NCBI GenBank assembly: GCA_015698045.1
Contig: BLAL01000047.1
Span: 930,001 to 994,000, forward strand
DNA from: Rhizophagus clarus
Lineage: Eukaryota; Glomeromycota; Glomeromycetes; Glomerales; Glomeraceae
Reading direction: 5' to 3'
Length of the DNA: 64,000 nt
The notes below the pieces were generated by a model. It ran no database searches. It had not been told where the DNA came from and saw only the letters and a list, made by a program, of their open reading frames with translations. Shown here in pieces: positions 59,625-64,000 of this stretch; position 1 is the first letter of the stretch; every line of letters starts with the position of its first letter. Made by a program: the position numbers and the translations under genes.

Positions 59625-59682
59625 TTCTCACACTCTCTTTTCACAATCTCTTCTCACACGCTCTCTTCCCACACTCTTAAAA
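59625..59682 (+). promoter_or_regulatory. pyrimidine-rich leader of the F-box gene
   Basis: After a 20-A run, about 53 nt of C/T-rich text repeats CTCACAC/CTCTCTT motifs and ends CTTAAAAATG. The paralogous F-box gene at 27.6-29.1 kb has a similar C/T leader ending TTTAAAAATG. It is probably the transcription-start region; this is inferred from conservation. Confidence 0.45.
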
Positions 59683-61080
59683 ATGTCTTTACCTATCTTA
59701 AATGCAGATATTATTTCTGAGATTATTGAAAAGTTGAGAGATAATGGGGATAGTTTATTCCATTTTCTTTGTGTGAATAAATTTTTTAGTGAAATCGCAG
59801 TATCAGTTCTTTGGGAAAATCCATTTAAAATTCGGAATATAAAAAATAGTAAATTAAGGTACTATTCGATTATACAAACTTATATTCAATCTTCTAACGA
59901 AGAAGATCTCAATGAAATTAATAACCTCATTAATGGAAAAATCAAATTTAAAAATGGAGGAAAACCACTTTTTTTCCAATATGGAAAATATTTAAAAGAA
60001 TTTCAACTTGAAGAAATAAAAAAAGCTATAAATTCATGGTACAATAATTATAAGGGTACAAAAAAGTCAGCTCATGCTGTTGAAGAACTTATCATGAAAT
60101 CAATTCTGAGACAATGTCAAAGATTAGATCTCTTGGAATGGGATATATGTTTTGAGAATGGTGATTTATTGAAAATCTTGCAATATAAAATTAAAGATTT
60201 GAAGAATCTTACAATAATTTGTCATGAAAAGTGTATCACGAATATATTTAAATTTGAATATTTTGAATATTTTAAAAATCATAGTAAAAATATTTCAAAT
60301 TTAACAATAGATAATATGGTGAATTTATGGCCTGATAAGATTACAAAAGAATTTATTTCTTTTATTGAGTCACAAAATGATCTAAATGAATTTATTTTTG
60401 ATAATAAAGGAAATAATGTGGTTAAAGATCCTATCACAAACATATTAGAATTAAGAGCCAATAATTTAACTAAAGTGATATTAATCAAAGTGAATTTTAG
60501 CAACGTATCATTTGATTATCTTGATAAATGTATTAATTTAGAAATATTGGGATTGAGATCTAATGAAAATTTAAAATTTGATGATATGGATTTATATTCT
60601 AATTTCAAAAATCTTAAAAAATTGGATTTAAGTTATAATGATTGGTCTCCTAAAGTAATTAATTTGATTATAAAAAAAGCAGGAAATGGTTTGTTTTCTT
60701 TGACTATTGGAGAAGGTGATACTGAACAAGCAATAATTAATGATAATACTTTAATTACTTTGACAAAATCTTGTCCAAATATTAAGTCATTATCCATTTC
60801 CAAAATTTCTAATGAAAAAATTAATATGATTTTTTCGTATCTAAAAGATTTTAAACTTGTTACCTTAAAAATATTTCAAACTAAAGCAAAAGGCACAGTT
60901 ATGAATTCTGAAATTCTGTTGAATTACATAAAAAATGAAGAATCTTTATCTATGTTGGGATTGGGTAAAAATGATACGTATTGGAGTTATTATAATAACA
61001 AACGTAGGAATTTTGAAGAATTATTAAAAGAGCATAACATTGAGTTGGTCGGATATAGACCTAATGTTTTAAAAATGTGA
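59683..61080 (+). CDS. F-box / leucine-rich-repeat protein
   Basis: Single exon, 465 residues. It opens MSLPILNADIISEIIEKLRD with F-box residues to about 48 (SEIAVSVLWENPFK). LRR-like units include CINLEILGLRSNE, FKNLKKLDLSYNDW and CPNIKSLSISKI. It aligns along its whole length with the gene at 27643-29130, but lacks the 30-residue internal duplication there. Predicted SCF ubiquitin-ligase adaptor. It converges with the ATPase gene that follows, 220 bp between their stops. Confidence 0.85.
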   Translation: MSLPILNADIISEIIEKLRDNGDSLFHFLCVNKFFSEIAVSVLWENPFKIRNIKNSKLRYYSIIQTYIQSSNEEDLNEINNLINGKIKFKNGGKPLFFQYGKYLKEFQLEEIKKAINSWYNNYKGTKKSAHAVEELIMKSILRQCQRLDLLEWDICFENGDLLKILQYKIKDLKNLTIICHEKCITNIFKFEYFEYFKNHSKNISNLTIDNMVNLWPDKITKEFISFIESQNDLNEFIFDNKGNNVVKDPITNILELRANNLTKVILIKVNFSNVSFDYLDKCINLEILGLRSNENLKFDDMDLYSNFKNLKKLDLSYNDWSPKVINLIIKKAGNGLFSLTIGEGDTEQAIINDNTLITLTKSCPNIKSLSISKISNEKINMIFSYLKDFKLVTLKIFQTKAKGTVMNSEILLNYIKNEESLSMLGLGKNDTYWSYYNNKRRNFEELLKEHNIELVGYRPNVLKM

Positions 61081-61300
61081 TACTTTAGTAAACTTGTTAG
61101 TCAACAACTTACCTGCATGTACATGCTTCTTAATAATTGTAATAATTGAAATAAAGTATATTTTTTACTACTTTCATACATGAAAAACATTATTCAAGTA
61201 CTATTAAATGTATAAACTATGACTTAAATGTAATATAAATATTATCTTATTTCTTTATTTAACCCTATTATGACTTTCATAATAAATACTAACCATATTA

Positions 61301-63284
61301 CTAATTACTCTTATTATCGAAATGAACCTTCCTGCTAATTAAACGGTGCGAACCAACTCTTAAAACAATAAATAAACATTTTACGGATTTATCATCTTGC
61401 TTCTTCAATAGTTCTAGATACTCTTTGCTCTGCTTTTTAATCTTCCATTCCAATACTTCACCAACTGTCTTAAGGTTTGGTCGTTTTGGATCATTGATTT
61501 CAAGTTTTAAAATTTCATCCTCCGATTTTTCTAATAATGACAATGATATTTTGGTTGTTTCCTGCATATTTTCTTGTACCTCACTTAAATTAATACATTC
61601 CATTTTAATATTATCACATTCAATTGCTATTCTTTCCCCATCACTTATCTTTACTAATTCAATGATTTTTTCATTCACATTATAATTCACCCAAAATTCT
61701 GGCTGAATATCTGCATGAAAAGTAAACTCTGGTCTGATATCTGTATAAAAAGAAAAAATCAAAGTATCTATAAAAGCTTGACTTAAAGCTTCTTCATTTG
61801 ATTCATTAATCTTCAATAATTTATATAAAGCTTTTTCTACAAATTGACAAAGTGTTTCGATATCATTATTTTCTTTTAAATTTTGTAAGCATTTTTGTAC
61901 AAATATTAAATCTTTTTCCTTCCAATTATAATTCTCAAGTGCTTTTGCAATAAACTTCTTTTTAACGACATTATTGGGAATTTGAAATTTATATTGTAAT
62001 GAGTTTGATTGATATGTAAGAGCACCATTATAAAACATAAATGATAATAATGTATTTCGATCAGTCGTCAATTTGTTAATATTAATATGATTAAATTGTT
62101 GTTCTATACCTTCAGTTTCAATTTTGCTTGATGCTTCCATAAAAATGGATTTTCCAAGTGGATTATTAATGATCAAATTTGATTCTAACTCAGAAAGTAA
62201 TGTATATGGATCAGAAGGAAAATCAAGAAGTGCTTTGATAATAACTGAAGTCTCTTGACTATTATAAAAAGCCTCATCTATAAATTTCATCTGTTCAATT
62301 ATTTTTTTTAGATAATACAGAACATGAGCAGGGTTGAAAATACCTTCAATTTGATAGCGATGAAAAAAATAACCATAATTTATCTTTTTAAACCATTTCA
62401 TTATCCCTTTTTTAACATCAGTTGACAATTCATAATCAAGAGCATTATTTAAAAGAAACTCGAATTCTGATTCTTTAAACCCATACATGTCCCAAAATTT
62501 GATTTTTTGTGTTAAATCAATCAAATTATTAAAATCAGCAGTTGCAACAGGAATTACACCGGTTTGGAAAACACGAGTTCCACAATTATCACAAGCATAA
62601 CTCAAATCACTATAAAATTGTTCAAGTACTTCTTGATAATCAGGAGTTGGATTATTGACAATAGTATCATAATTATTAATAAAAACGTAAAACTAAAGAT
62701 ACAAAAAAATTTTAGTTCTACATCATGAAAAAAATAGTGGTAATGATTGAATAAATACAAAATACCTTATAATTTCGCATTAAATTTGAAAAATTTTCAA
62801 AATAGCTTATTTTATTACTATATTTAAAGTAACTTCTTTCTTTAAACCATGTCATAATATTACGTAATTTCGTTATTAAAGCCGTTCTGTCACGAAGTTC
62901 AGAAAAATCGAAATAAAGGACATCGAATGATGATGCTAACGGTGTAGGATTTTTCCCAATATATAAATCACCAAATAATTGTTCAAATTTCTTTCCCTTA
63001 TAATCTATATCATAATAAGAGGACAAAGTAGAAAGGAATAGCGATTTTCCGAACCAATGGGGACGTAGAGAAAGAATAGCAGAAGAATTAAGGTTTTCTA
63101 TTTCGGAAATAAAGTGAGTCTTATCCAAATAATATCCACCATTTTGTCTCAAATCAACGAATGATCCTGTTGGAAATATTTTAAGAGGTTTTGAAGGTGG
63201 TGCATTTGTCAAGAACCGAGAAGAATAATGAGGATGCCTAAAATAAATAGGAAGAGGTCTAAATATTTTATTGAAAAGTATCAT
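61301..63284 (-). CDS. AAA-ATPase-like protein with degenerate C-terminal nuclease-like region
   Basis: Predicted 636 residues from exons 62766-63284 and 61301-62692 (73-nt intron). The family signature FPTGSFVDLRQNGGYYLDKT is followed by a P-loop, RPHWFGKSLFLSTL (about 80-93), and FDVLYFDFSEL; this is the AAA-ATPase_like (DUF1703-type) family. Where Walker B is expected, after the intron, the text is FYVFINYDTI, less canonical than ILIDEYD. The sequence continues FQTGVIPVATADFNNL and KIKFWDMYGF, as in the family's lid region. Near the C-terminus, where such proteins carry a PD-(D/E)XK domain, ERIAIECDNIKM has E-x-C instead of E-x-K, so nuclease activity is doubtful. The N-terminus (MILFNKIFRPLPIYFRHPHY) is basic and hydroxylated, like a mitochondrial presequence. 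Function unproven. Confidence 0.8.
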
Positions 63285-64000
63285 TCTTGCTATTTAGTGT
63301 CAATATCCAAAGTTATTCCAAATTTAAAATATTTTACAATTATTTAGGTTAAGAAAATATTTTTTTTTTTTTTTTTTTTTGTACAATGATGACGATACTT
63401 AAATTAGAAGTTTATAAATTGTGTACCACCACAATGCGATGATACAAGCCATGTGGGAAAAATGGTAGTTTAAATGACAATTAGGACTAGGGTTGGGTAA
63501 AAGTAACATGGTAATTACAAAATTAAATGATGATAATTATTCAGGAATAAGCAGAACTCGAAACAAAAAAAAAAAAAAAATGAAAATGGGCAGCCAACCT
63601 ATTTAAGAGGAAAATTATCCTCCTTAATAAAATATTCTAAATTCTTAACAAATAAATACTAATAACACTGTTTGATGTTCTATTCAATAACTTGACAATT
63701 TTGGAAATATTTACGTATATTTCCAATTTATAACAATCCATTACGATAATATTTGGAATGTAATATTTATTTTTAACTATAAAGTTACTGTATATTTATA
63801 CTAGCAAAAAATTATGTATTAAATAGTTCCATATATTATATATATTATGTGAAATATTAATCGGATATAAAAAAAAAATAATGGTTCCATAATGCAATGA
63901 TGGATATTCCTTAACCTAAAATAATTTATTAACACTTTTTACTGCTTTTCATACTTTTCATATTGTTAGAATTAATCTAATTTACATTGTACGTTTATTC
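63285..64000. other. intergenic right edge
   Basis: AT-rich with a 20-T run at about 63361-63380 and an A run near 63566-63580. No gene or repeat ends seen. Confidence 0.4.

Overview
The window looks like chromosomal DNA of an arbuscular mycorrhizal fungus, most likely Rhizophagus or a close relative in Glomeromycotina. This is an inference. The DNA is very AT-rich and the genes use the standard code. Introns are short, with GTA(A/T)G donors and YAG acceptors. The gene content matches families known to be hugely expanded in Rhizophagus: TKL-like kinases, kinase-Sel1 fusions, F-box/LRR proteins, AAA-ATPase-like proteins and a SAM/nuclease/kinase family. Many small DNA transposons lie between the genes. 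I recognised no tRNA, rRNA or CRISPR array.

Layout. 0.3-0.6 kb: a TA-flanked MITE. 0.8-5.4 kb (-): a five-exon kinase-Sel1 gene. 6.4-12 kb: decayed ground holding a broken SAM/nuclease/kinase gene and two inverted copies of a 0.6 kb TIR element, one of them inside the fossil. 12.2-15.0 kb: a 2.7 kb TIR element carrying a tandem array that alternates intron-like and exon-like blocks, plus a long pyrimidine tract. 15.3-25.1 kb (-): three tandem paralogous kinase genes, two apparently whole with 12-nt microexons, the third broken and carrying a hAT-type insertion. 27.6-29.1 kb (-): an F-box/LRR gene, followed by a MITE. 30.7-34.9 kb (+): a second kinase-Sel1 gene with a frame-breaking deletion. 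35.9-37.7 kb: a pogo/Tigger-type transposon with clear ends and a decayed transposase. 38-39.5 kb: a second intron/exon-like array. 39.7-43.3 kb (-): a broken cation-channel gene. 44-48 kb: repeats, foldbacks and an ORF remnant. 49.3-53.5 kb (+): a third, intact kinase-Sel1 gene, sister to the second. 54.6-56.1 kb (-): another F-box protein. 59.7-61.1 kb (+): an F-box/LRR gene paralogous to the one at 27.6 kb. 61.3-63.3 kb (-): a two-exon AAA-ATPase-like protein.

How the genes relate. There is no operon-like logic. The window is a birth-and-death zone of signalling and ubiquitin-adaptor families: tandem duplication (kinases at 15-25 kb), dispersed duplication (kinase-Sel1 at 30 and 49 kb; F-box at 28 and 60 kb), decay, and repeated transposon insertion.

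The most unusual structure is the pair of arrays at 12.8-13.7 kb and 38.0-39.5 kb. Each repeat carries a GTAAG-type donor, a TACTAAC-like branch site within AACGTT arms, a pyrimidine tract and an AG, and flanks exon-like blocks of about 25-47 nt. I know no named family for it. All exon joins here were read by eye from splice signals and paralog comparison and have no transcript support.
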